Shown here in pieces: positions 1 to 5,987 of a DNA stretch of 7,011 nucleotides. Position numbers and translations under genes: made by a program. Position 1 is the stretch's first letter; every line of letters begins with the position of its first letter. The notes under the pieces were generated by a model. The model searched no databases and had not been told where the DNA came from. It saw nothing but the letters and a program-made list of their open reading frames with translations. The stretch comes from JAPUME01 sp964605715 (GTDB lineage: Bacteria > Acidobacteriota > Terriglobia > UBA7540 > JAPUME01): contig CAZSDV010000080.1 in NCBI GenBank assembly GCA_964605715.1, positions 1 through 7,011 of the forward strand. The letters run 5' to 3'.

Positions 1-43
1 ATTGTGCACGGTTACTTGCTTCAACACAGACCAGAACCAACAT
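1..43 (-). CDS. Possible 5' end of a further gene, cut by the window edge
   Basis: A frame starting at ATG 43-41 stays open to the window edge and encodes MLVLVCVEASNRAQ. The same frame is open further upstream to a TGA at 79-77, inside the end of the preceding gene, and would add the hydrophobic stretch IDPFCILLT. The composition suggests the start of an N-terminal membrane segment, which would suit a further member of the envelope operon. No Shine-Dalgarno sequence precedes the ATG, and only 14 codons are visible, so this may be chance. I do not recognise it. Confidence 0.2.
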   Translation of the reverse strand, partial: MLVLVCVEASNRAQ

Positions 44-65
44 GGTCAGTAAGATGCAAAACGGA

Positions 66-464
66 TCAATCCAGTGTCAATTCTACCAGAACATCGTAGC
101 CCAGGACTACTCCTTGGGTGTTTTTGACAGGTGTGAAACTTTTAAGTTTCAGGGGGTGTGAAATCTTTCTTTCGAGGATTTCCCGGAGGGCTTCAGCTAA
201 AGGAGCTTGGCCACGGGATTTAAGTAATTCAGATTCAATATGGTGTAGAGCTGTTTCCAAGCCAACAGGCCTAGGTACATGACTGGAGTCAACGTTCACA
301 TCTCGGACAAAAGGAACGGACTGGTCTCCAATCCAACTACGGGGCGTAAAAAAGATAAAGGACAATATTAAAAGGACTAATATATCGTACTGCCAACTGC
401 CTCGCCGATAAGTCCAGAAGATAGCACCCATCAAGCCTTCCCATAATGTCCGAAAGAAGTTCAA
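66..464 (-). CDS. Small single-pass inner-membrane protein of unknown function
   Basis: I cannot assign a function. With the start chosen here the product is 132 residues. It has an amphipathic N-terminus rich in aromatics, then FWTYRRGSWQYD (about 16-27), one transmembrane helix (about 27-44) ending in FFTPRSW, and a soluble C-terminal part with a helical charged segment (about 65-100) and a final beta-rich stretch ending VLVELTLD. The RR pair before the helix predicts N-inside, C-outside topology by the positive-inside rule. The frame can be opened back to GTG 557, but TTG 464 is preferred because GGGGGAGGT (482-474) lies nine bases upstream, while the extra 31 residues are glycine-rich and do not look like a signal. 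It follows the ABC ATPase by 163 bases, so it is probably the last clearly visible member of the envelope operon. The WTYRRGSWQYD and TPRSW stretches look like those of small hypothetical proteins I associate with Acidobacteriota; this is recollection only. Confidence 0.75.
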   Translation of the reverse strand: MNFFRTLWEGLMGAIFWTYRRGSWQYDILVLLILSFIFFTPRSWIGDQSVPFVRDVNVDSSHVPRPVGLETALHHIESELLKSRGQAPLAEALREILERKISHPLKLKSFTPVKNTQGVVLGYDVLVELTLD

Positions 465-550
465 AGAAAAGTTACCTCCCCCGCCAGCCAGTGGAACAGA
501 CACAGTAACAAATGGAGAGTACTTGCAAACATGAAAGCTATCTTCACCAT
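461..550 (-). CDS. Candidate 29-residue hydrophobic micro-protein
   Basis: An ATG at 550-548 opens a 29-codon frame ending at TGA 463-461. The product begins MVKIAFMFASTLHLLLCL, with a Lys near the N-terminus and a hydrophobic run long enough for a signal peptide or a short membrane helix, and ends WLAGEVTFL. Its stop overlaps the TTG start of the small membrane protein (TTGA), the geometry of translational coupling. AGGG lies six bases before the ATG and is a weak ribosome binding site. Alternatives are a leader peptide that only sets translation of the next gene, or a chance ORF in the 163-base gap. Short ORFs of this length arise easily by chance, so confidence is low. Confidence 0.3.
   Translation of the reverse strand: MVKIAFMFASTLHLLLCLFHWLAGEVTFL
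474..482 (-). promoter_or_regulatory. Ribosome binding site deciding a TTG start
   Basis: GGGGGAGGT on the minus strand is followed by a nine-base spacer (AACTTTTCT) and TTG at 464-462. It is the strongest Shine-Dalgarno match near this gene and sits inside the longer reading frame that opens at GTG 557, which is the reason for shortening that frame. Confidence 0.6.
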
Positions 551-627
551 CTCCCACCCTAAGTAAGCCACTTCCGGATGCTTAATCAACGAACTGCAGC
601 CCAGGTAATCAGAATAGTATTTAAAAA

Positions 628-1299
628 TTAATCTTCCACTAGATGTCCATCGCGGATCTGGATAACCCTTTCTGCTCTGGCAGCAACTTCGGGGTTGTGC
701 GTAATCACCACGAGCGTCTGTTCAAATTCGCGATTTAGCTCTTGCATCATATCGAGCACCATCTGGGCATTTTCCGAATCTAGGTTACCAGTTGGCTCAT
801 CAGCAAGGACAATTTTTGGGTCACAAATCAAAGCCCGCGCGATGGCAACCCGCTGCTGTTGGCCTCCAGAAAGCGTAAATGGCTTCTGCTGCAGTTTATC
901 CTTGATATTTAAGGTTTCAACGATTTTATCAAATCGGTGAGGATTGAATCCGTCACCCGAAATATGCTGGGCAATAGCAATATTCCCATGAGCTGTGAGC
1001 GTTGGAAGCAGGTTGAACCTTTGGAATACAAAGCCAATTTTGTGACGGCGGAATCGAGTCCGATCACTATCGCTCATTTCGGAAAAGTTATTTCCATCGA
1101 CACACACCAAGCCGCTTGTAGGGGTGGTTATGCCTCCCAGGATATGAAGGAGCGTGGATTTTCCACATCCGGATGGACCCACGATGGCTACGAATTCCCC
1201 GCGCTGGATTTGGAAACCCACCCCTCGCAGAGCCGGGACATCAATCTTGCTCAGCCGGTACGTCTTCGTCAGATTCTCAGCTTTAATAATTGGTTCCAA
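628..1299 (-). CDS. ABC transporter ATP-binding protein, LolD/MacB family
   Basis: This is the cytoplasmic ATPase that drives the adjacent permease. The 223-residue product is the usual length for stand-alone LolD/MacB-type ATPases and all nucleotide-binding motifs are intact: an aromatic A-loop Tyr near 14, Walker A GPSGCGKST (41-49), Q-loop Gln93 in FVFQRFNLLPTL, signature LSGGQQQRVAIARAL (143-157), Walker B IVLADE with Asp167 and Glu168, D-loop GNLDS (171-175) and H-loop His201. The sequence FNLLPTLTA after the Q-loop is typical of this subfamily, which powers lipoprotein release (LolCDE), MacAB efflux and FtsEX. The start is TTG 1299, with AGGTG five bases upstream; no other start within the 31-base gap after the permease stop is better placed. 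The family is certain. The substrate is not, so I give no symbol; lolD or macB would overstate the evidence. Confidence 0.95.
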   Translation of the reverse strand: MEPIIKAENLTKTYRLSKIDVPALRGVGFQIQRGEFVAIVGPSGCGKSTLLHILGGITTPTSGLVCVDGNNFSEMSDSDRTRFRRHKIGFVFQRFNLLPTLTAHGNIAIAQHISGDGFNPHRFDKIVETLNIKDKLQQKPFTLSGGQQQRVAIARALICDPKIVLADEPTGNLDSENAQMVLDMMQELNREFEQTLVVITHNPEVAARAERVIQIRDGHLVED

Positions 1300-1330
1300 A
1301 CTAACACCTAAATCCCGTTCCGAAACCTTG

Positions 1331-2437
1331 CTACTCGTATGCCAAAGCTTCTATCGGGTCAGCATTCGCTGCTCGGAATGCCGGATAAATTCCCCCCAGT
1401 AGTCCCCCTCCAAGAGCCAATAACGAACTCCAGATACCCCATTTCACAGTTAACAAAACTGAAATCGTGGGAAAAAATTCGACAATTGCTCGCTCTGCAA
1501 AAATTGTACCTATCACACCTGCAGCAATTCCCAACAAACACACAAAGGTGGTTTCTCTTAAAATCACACCCATTATATACTTCTTCGAGGCACCCAAAGA
1601 CTTCAAGATGCCAATCTCTCGTGTTCGCTCAGTAATAGTTGTGTACATTGAAAGGAAAATGACCATAAAACCGATAGACACAGCAAGTGAAATCATAACT
1701 GCTATAAAGGAGTGTAATGCTGGCAGATTGTTTGATGTCATCAGCGATAAATATTCCTTGATCGGTCGAACTTCGTACCTGGGAAGTAATGTTCGTATCT
1801 GATCCTTAACTAATTGGGTAAAAGAGGGATCGGTACAGCGAACGTAAAAAATTGATGCTCGATCCTTGGATCCAAAAAGGTCTTGGGCTGTCGCGAGAGG
1901 AATGAAAACACGTGAGCCTTTCCCGTGCTCAACGATGCCAACTACCCGGAAATTATGGCCTAACAAATTGATCGTCTGATTGATCTTCACCTTATGGGCT
2001 TTTGCGTACCAATCATCCACGATCACATCATATGCCTGTCTAAAGGGACCACCTTCATGGTAGACAAAACCGCGACTGACACGACTAAAACTTTCCATAT
2101 CGATTCCATAGATCAAATTCATTCCGCCACTGCCGCTAGCGTTAAAGCTAAATAGTACAGGGGCCACCGCATAAACACGAGGCAGCTCAGCTAGCTTTTC
2201 CATGATCTTTACTGGCATAGGCGCCGCGGTTAGCGCCATCAGAAAGGATGCCCCTGGAGGCTGGACCATGATTTCAGCACCAACACCTTCCACCCTCTTA
2301 GCCGTCTCCTGTACCATGCCCGTAGTCATTCCAACTACTAGCAACACCATGGCTACTTCGATGGCGACCGCAAGGATACCTACAGAAGTCCGTACTGGCC
2401 GATGCAATAGGTTCGCAAGAACCATCTTGTTAATCAC
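1331..2437 (-). CDS. ABC transporter permease, MacB/LolC/FtsX family
   Basis: This is the inner-membrane subunit of the transporter. From GTG 2437 the protein is 368 residues and has the standard MacB/FtsX plan: one N-terminal transmembrane helix (about 17-41), a periplasmic domain of roughly 200 residues (MacB_PCD type), then three C-terminal helices (about 242-266, 294-313 and 334-351). The cytoplasmic loop TERTREIGILKSLGAS (269-284) and the C-terminal GGIYPAFRAANADPIEAL (348-365) are hallmark FtsX-domain segments; the first touches the ATPase in known structures. The frame can be extended to TTG 2482, but GGAGGT stands four bases before GTG 2437, and this start overlaps the lipoprotein stop by only eight bases (GTGATTAA). 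ATG 2425 is too far from that site. There is one permease gene, so a homodimer is expected, unlike the LolC/LolE heterodimer of E. coli. Mechanotransmission-type transport is known for the family; the cargo here is unknown. Confidence 0.93.
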   Translation of the reverse strand: MINKMVLANLLHRPVRTSVGILAVAIEVAMVLLVVGMTTGMVQETAKRVEGVGAEIMVQPPGASFLMALTAAPMPVKIMEKLAELPRVYAVAPVLFSFNASGSGGMNLIYGIDMESFSRVSRGFVYHEGGPFRQAYDVIVDDWYAKAHKVKINQTINLLGHNFRVVGIVEHGKGSRVFIPLATAQDLFGSKDRASIFYVRCTDPSFTQLVKDQIRTLLPRYEVRPIKEYLSLMTSNNLPALHSFIAVMISLAVSIGFMVIFLSMYTTITERTREIGILKSLGASKKYIMGVILRETTFVCLLGIAAGVIGTIFAERAIVEFFPTISVLLTVKWGIWSSLLALGGGLLGGIYPAFRAANADPIEALAYE

Positions 2438-3332
2438 TTGAACCTCCGGAAGGCCCAACATTGCCCAGCTCAACTCGCTCAAACCCCTTTGGTCGATCTA
2501 GGAAAAACTTTCCCGCTTCAATAGATTGGTTAAATGTAACTTTGGATATTCGAATGCCCAATCTGTAATCCTCTCCGGGCCGGGTAAGCTGGATCACTGT
2601 GGGGTAGCGAATACCTTTAAAATCCTGGTAGTCATCATAGTCAACATCTTGCAAATACCTCCCTTCAGAACCAAACCACTGAATACGAGATACTTCCAAA
2701 TCGGTCCGGTCAAACCAAACCTTACGCTTCAGGTCGATTTGACTGGTCTTGTCCTCTGAAACCGCATGGACAACATAATACTGCCGATTGCCCTCTCGAC
2801 CTTCCTGAAGGAAAAATCTCTCATTGTCATCATCAAAAGATTTAAACACCAACGCATCAAAAACATGCTGAGGCCGAAGATTTTCTAGGGCATTTCCTGC
2901 ATTCTTGGTCACGGAGTTCTTGCCCACAATGAACTTCCGCTTGGAGGGAATTGAAAGGCGAAAATTATCCCCATCGGATGCTATGTCAAAAATATTATTT
3001 CGGATAATCGGGGCTTGCCCCACCATTCTGAACCGCGACGGCCTATCGAGCAAGATAAGGGCCTTCACATCACGGTACTCGCGTACAACACCCGAATAGA
3101 TCGATCCTGCTGCCGGGAGCAACTCCGCCGTGGCTAGAAGAGTTTGAAAGGCATCACTTCGATCTCTCAAACGCAACAATAATTGCTCCAGCGAGGCCTC
3201 TTGGGCTTGCGAAGGCAAAATTGAAGGAGGTACGCGTGTGGTTCTTTGAATGGCGCACGCACTTATCAGTACGGCGCCAATAACCACGCTAACCTTCTTC
3301 CCGATTCGATCAAACCTCCTTCTATTTTTCAT
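2430..3332 (-). CDS. Lipoprotein with LolA/LolB-like (DUF4292-type) fold, first gene of the ABC operon
   Basis: The product is a 300-residue predicted lipoprotein. Its N-terminus has a basic n-region (MKNRRRFDRIGKK), a hydrophobic core and the lipobox LISAC, with lipidated Cys26. Ala at +2 is consistent with outer-membrane sorting by the E. coli rule. After a linker and a charged helix (about 46-70), the body is beta-rich: YRDVKALILLDRPSRFRMVG (86-105), FDIASDGDNFRLSIPSKRKF (115-134), and a C-terminal part with WFDRTDLEVSRIQWF, DYDDYQDFKGIRYPTVIQL and FFLDRPKGFE. This spacing is what I expect of LolA/LolB-like or DUF4292 proteins, which form a half beta-barrel holding lipid. The assignment is from pattern, not a search. 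ATG 3332 has no clear Shine-Dalgarno sequence, but it gives a complete signal peptide and lies just after a good promoter. Overlap with the permease suggests a shared function, perhaps receiving or delivering a lipidated cargo. Confidence 0.82.
   Translation of the reverse strand: MKNRRRFDRIGKKVSVVIGAVLISACAIQRTTRVPPSILPSQAQEASLEQLLLRLRDRSDAFQTLLATAELLPAAGSIYSGVVREYRDVKALILLDRPSRFRMVGQAPIIRNNIFDIASDGDNFRLSIPSKRKFIVGKNSVTKNAGNALENLRPQHVFDALVFKSFDDDNERFFLQEGREGNRQYYVVHAVSEDKTSQIDLKRKVWFDRTDLEVSRIQWFGSEGRYLQDVDYDDYQDFKGIRYPTVIQLTRPGEDYRLGIRISKVTFNQSIEAGKFFLDRPKGFERVELGNVGPSGGSSD
2442..2447 (-). promoter_or_regulatory. Ribosome binding site deciding the permease GTG start
   Basis: GGAGGT lies within the last codons of the lipoprotein gene and is followed by TCAA and GTG at 2437-2435. 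It fixes the permease start 15 codons inside the longest frame and implies coupling to translation of the lipoprotein. Confidence 0.7.
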
Positions 3333-3352
3333 ACGTTGTTCACAGACGACTC

Positions 3353-3382
3353 ACTCTAGCAAACCGTTTCTCAGCATGTCAA
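3353..3382 (-). promoter_or_regulatory. Sigma70-type promoter for the lipoprotein-ABC operon
   Basis: On the minus strand a perfect -35 box TTGACA (3382-3377) is followed by an 18-base spacer and TAGAGT (3358-3353), which matches TATAAT at four of six positions and carries an extended -10 TG (TGCTAGAGT). Transcription should begin near 3346, leaving a leader of only about 13 bases before the lipoprotein ATG. It is the best promoter match I found in the window and separates the envelope operon from the nucleotide genes upstream. Confidence 0.7.
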
Positions 3383-3466
3383 GAATGCAAACATCAAGAC
3401 ATATTTTCAGCTAATACAATTACATACAGCTACCGATACTCTTGTGCTTGCAACTCATTTTATTTT

Positions 3467-3498
3467 CTTCCACAATCTTTCCACAGGCTTTCCACAGG
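3467..3498. repeat. 11-base tandem repeat directly after pyrD
   Basis: Two exact tandem copies of CTTTCCACAGG occupy 3477-3498. They are preceded by a degenerate partial copy, CTTCCACAAT (3467-3476), and followed by CTTT running into the pyrD stop region. Each copy contains TTTCCACA, which resembles but does not match the DnaA box TTATCCACA. There is no inverted symmetry and no T-run, so it is not a conventional terminator. Possible roles are a protein-binding site or simple slippage; no function is assigned. Confidence 0.6.
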
Positions 3499-3502
3499 CT
3501 TT

Positions 3503-4504
3503 TCAACCCGAGGACATTAAATCTGATTGAGTTCCAACCAACTCGCTTAGGTTGATGCGCTTCTGTTTACAGTACGCCTCAAGATTTCTTATTACTCTTT
3601 CCGAAACGCAGGGGTCATAAAAGTTTGCCGTTCCAATTTGAATCGCCTTTGCACCTGCCATGAGAAACTCCAGGACATCCTCCGCGTTACTAATCCCCCC
3701 AATTCCCATCACTGGGATACGAACTGCCCGGACCGTCTGATAAACTAGTCTGAGGGCCAATGGTTTAATGGCTGGGCCTGAAAGGCCTCCGGTACCATAC
3801 GGCAGATGAGACTTACCCGTTTTAATGTCGATAGACATCCCCACAAAAGTGTTAACCAGTGAAAGAGCATCCGCGCCCCCATTTTCAGCAGCGCGGGCAA
3901 AAACAGTGATGTCAGTAACATTTGGGGATAACTTCACAATGAGTGGATATCGGGCTACCTTCTTTGAAGCTACCGTAACCTCGTGCGTCATTCTCGGATC
4001 GCTACCGTAGTACATTCCTCCTTTGTGCGTATTCGGACAAGAAATATTCAACTCGTAGGCAGCAATCCCTTCAGCTTCGTTCAAGATCTCAATGCAGCGG
4101 ACATATTCTTCAGTGGAATAACCGAAAACATTTACAATAACTTGCGTATCCAGGCCACGGAGAAAGGGAACTTTTTCCTCTAAAAACTTTTTCGCACCCA
4201 CGTTTTGCAAACCTATAGCATTGAGCATCCCAGATTTAGTCTCATAAATCCTAGGGGAAGGATTCCCCTCCATGGGTTGGCGTGAAATCCCCTTAACAAC
4301 AATGCCACCCAAAAGACTAAGGTCAATCAGTTGAGCAAACTCCTTTCCGTAGCCAAATGTTCCGCTGGCCGTAAGCACTGGATTCTTAAAATGGATCCCG
4401 GCGAATTCAACTGCCATGTCAGGAACAAACTTTCCTCTTGACCCAGGCGCTGATTGAGAGGCTGTTTTCTGATTCTTATCTCTTGTTCTTGATGACTTTT
4501 CCAT
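3503..4504 (-). CDS. pyrD: Dihydroorotate dehydrogenase, class 1B catalytic subunit
   Basis: PyrD oxidises dihydroorotate to orotate, the fourth step of UMP synthesis, in the cytoplasm using FMN. The 333-residue protein is a TIM barrel with the expected signature segments: FKNPVLTASGTFGYG near 39-53, the substrate segment NAIGLQNVG (95-103), NISCPNT with the catalytic Cys156, Lys191 in IVKLSPNV, ALSLVNT (213-219), the phosphate-binding GIGGISNAEDVLEFLMAGA, and AIQIGTANFYDP near the end. A catalytic Cys rather than Ser, plus the adjacent pyrK, places it in class 1B, the NAD-dependent heterotetramer. The ATG at 4504 follows AAGGA at a short three-base spacing, 15 bases after the pyrK stop. It gives a hydrophilic N-terminal extension of about 29 residues that is unusual for the family. 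ATG 4417 (MAVEFAGIHFKNP) is where most relatives begin, so the true start is uncertain. Confidence 0.96.
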   Translation of the reverse strand: MEKSSRTRDKNQKTASQSAPGSRGKFVPDMAVEFAGIHFKNPVLTASGTFGYGKEFAQLIDLSLLGGIVVKGISRQPMEGNPSPRIYETKSGMLNAIGLQNVGAKKFLEEKVPFLRGLDTQVIVNVFGYSTEEYVRCIEILNEAEGIAAYELNISCPNTHKGGMYYGSDPRMTHEVTVASKKVARYPLIVKLSPNVTDITVFARAAENGGADALSLVNTFVGMSIDIKTGKSHLPYGTGGLSGPAIKPLALRLVYQTVRAVRIPVMGIGGISNAEDVLEFLMAGAKAIQIGTANFYDPCVSERVIRNLEAYCKQKRINLSELVGTQSDLMSSG

Positions 4505-4519
4505 TCTTCCTTCAAGCCT

Positions 4520-5368
4520 TTATATTTCAGGGGTGTCGCCAGCAGCCCAACTGATGTGGTCAGACCAAAATACTGGCCCCTCTGTGCAAACTCTCTCATA
4601 GGCACCATGACCATGGCCCTTAACCCTGATTGAGCAGCCTAAGCAAACCCCCAACCCACATCCCATCCGATTTTCCATGGATACCAAACAGGGGTGACCG
4701 TAGCCACGAGCCAGCCCCACGCAGGCTTCAAGCATTGGCCAGGGTCCGCAAACCATTATCAATATTTTTCGCCCCTTGTTCCCCCCCAGATATCTTTCCA
4801 AAGGAACAGTAACAAAACCCTTCTGTCCCTTAGACCCGTCTTCGCTCGCTAAGATCGTCTCTTGGACTAAACCTCCAAAATCCTCGTAACAGACCAAATC
4901 GGCTCCAGTCTTCCCACCAAAGAATAAGCGTTGCTGGATTCCGCTCTCATGAAGTTCACGTGCAGACAATAGTAGTGCCGCAATACCAATTCCTCCCGCC
5001 ACGAGCAGCACCTCATCCGCACGAAGGAGCTTCTCCTGATAGTCTTCCTGGAAATATCCGTGCCCGAGCGGAGCCAGAACCTCTAGTGCATCGCCTGGCT
5101 TGAGTTCCGCCATAGCCTTCGTACCAGTACCCACCACCTTGTATACAACCTGCATCAGCTCCGGTAATTTCGATTTTTGAGAGGTAGGCTTAACATCATA
5201 AATACTCATGGGTCGCCTCAGAAGAATATCCGGACGGTCACAAAGGCGGAGCATAGCAAACTGACCAGGCCGTGCAGTACGGGCCTGAAGGGGCGAGTAA
5301 AAGGAAAGCAGATAGTGGCCGTCGCTGAGCAGGAGATTTTCCCGTACCTCGGCCGTTTTATTGAACAT
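4520..5368 (-). CDS. pyrK: Dihydroorotate dehydrogenase B electron-transfer subunit
   Basis: PyrK carries FAD and a [2Fe-2S] cluster and passes electrons from the PyrD FMN to NAD+. The 282-residue protein is close to family length, with an N-terminal ferredoxin-reductase-like FAD domain (RRPMSIYDV, 51-59), a nucleotide-binding domain (LLVAGGIGIAALL, 121-133, and MVCGPWPML, 205-213), and a C-terminal cluster loop with Cys237, Cys242, Cys245 and Cys261 in MGCGLGVCLGC and YERVCTEGPVF. All four ligands are present. The frame has an in-frame TGA two codons before ATG 5368, so the start cannot be further upstream. No clear Shine-Dalgarno sequence precedes it. It is directly followed by pyrD, the arrangement known from Bacillus and other class 1B systems, and it follows purE after a 91-base gap. 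Confidence 0.96.
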   Translation of the reverse strand: MFNKTAEVRENLLLSDGHYLLSFYSPLQARTARPGQFAMLRLCDRPDILLRRPMSIYDVKPTSQKSKLPELMQVVYKVVGTGTKAMAELKPGDALEVLAPLGHGYFQEDYQEKLLRADEVLLVAGGIGIAALLLSARELHESGIQQRLFFGGKTGADLVCYEDFGGLVQETILASEDGSKGQKGFVTVPLERYLGGNKGRKILIMVCGPWPMLEACVGLARGYGHPCLVSMENRMGCGLGVCLGCSIRVKGHGHGAYERVCTEGPVFWSDHISWAAGDTPEI

Positions 5369-5459
5369 CTGGTTTCATGGTACTACAAGAAGCATACTGC
5401 CGTCGATGGCATGTGGCTGCAAGATGGGAAAAAATGAGGTCAATTGTGTATAATACCCG
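5369..5459 (-). other. Gap between purE and pyrK with no convincing signal
   Basis: The 91 bases hold no ORF of note, no terminator hairpin with a T-run and no acceptable -35/-10 pair. TTGACC (5442-5437) and TATGCT are present but not at promoter spacing. A weak hairpin, TGCC-ATCGAC-GGCA, is possible. I see no PyrR-type RNA motif. Read-through from purE into pyrK is the simplest reading, but an atypical promoter cannot be excluded. Confidence 0.4.
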
Positions 5460-5987
5460 TTACCCCTCAAACTTTCTTTTGGCCTTTTCAGACTTTTCTG
5501 CCACCCCAATGGCAAGTTGCTTCTTGTACTCAAGGAGGTTGTCGGCAATAAGAGGATCAGATGTGGCAATGATTTGACAGGCGAAAATCGCAGCATTTAC
5601 TGCTCCTGCAACACCTATGGCCATAACACCCACAGGAATTCCTCTTGGCATTTGCACAGAGGATAACAGTGCATCCAGTCCCCCTAGGGAAGTTGCACTG
5701 AGCGGAACGGCAATAATTGGCAAAGTTGTCTCTGCAGCTATCACCCCAGCTAAATGCGCAGCACCCCCTGCCCCAACGATAAGCACTTTCAAACCCCTCT
5801 CAATGGCCGTAGTTGCGTATTGACGGGTACGCTCAGGAGAGCGATGTGCGGAAGTAATTTCTAACTCGAAAGCCACACCAAATTTCTTCAGCATCTTTGC
5901 TGCTTCCTCCATTACCGGAAGATCAGAATCGCTCCCCATAAGGATTCCTGCTAATGGTCCAGATTTACTGTCTTGTTGTTTGGTCAT
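5460..5987 (-). CDS. purE: N5-carboxyaminoimidazole ribonucleotide mutase, class I PurE
   Basis: PurE converts N5-CAIR to CAIR in purine synthesis. The 175-residue protein has every family signature: MGSDSDLPVM (17-26), ITSAHRSP with His48, GAGGAAHLAG (72-81) and QMPRGIPVG (112-120). The segment MPRGIPVGVMAIGVAGAVNAA looks like class I enzymes, which form octamers and take the N5-CAIR made by PurK, rather than class II enzymes that use AIR and CO2. The ATG overlaps the purD stop as ATGA, and AGGAGG stands six bases upstream, so translation should be efficient and coupled to purD. The C-terminal tail (EKSEKAKRKFEG) is basic and variable in the family. No purK is seen next to it. Confidence 0.97.
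   Translation of the reverse strand: MTKQQDSKSGPLAGILMGSDSDLPVMEEAAKMLKKFGVAFELEITSAHRSPERTRQYATTAIERGLKVLIVGAGGAAHLAGVIAAETTLPIIAVPLSATSLGGLDALLSSVQMPRGIPVGVMAIGVAGAVNAAIFACQIIATSDPLIADNLLEYKKQLAIGVAEKSEKAKRKFEG

Noticed and set aside
465..557. N-terminal extension of the small membrane protein back to GTG 557
   Set aside because: It would add 31 residues of non-signal, glycine-rich sequence, has no well-spaced ribosome binding site, and conflicts with the strong GGGGGAGGT before TTG 464.
937..1802. Plus-strand frames opposite the ATPase and permease genes
   Set aside because: They lie wholly antisense to genes with intact family motifs, lack ribosome binding sites and give no recognisable protein.
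2438..2482. Permease start at TTG 2482, overlapping the lipoprotein gene by 53 bases
   Set aside because: GTG 2437 has GGAGGT at proper spacing and the family N-terminus begins close to it; no ribosome binding site supports the longer form.
3467..3498. Replication origin or DnaA-box cluster
   Set aside because: The repeats differ from the TTATCCACA consensus at two positions, no AT-rich unwinding region or dnaA/dnaN gene is nearby, and only two full copies exist.
3383..3502. Rho-independent terminator after pyrD
   Set aside because: No GC-rich hairpin followed by a T-run occurs on the minus strand; the AGCT...AGCT pairing is too weak.
5358..5378. Six-codon ORF (MKPDVQ) overlapping the pyrK start
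   Set aside because: It is too short to weigh against chance and has no ribosome binding site; noted only because pyrK itself lacks one.
5375..5596. Minus-strand frame spanning the end of purE and the gap to pyrK
   Set aside because: It is an out-of-frame shadow of purE with low-complexity translation and no start signal.
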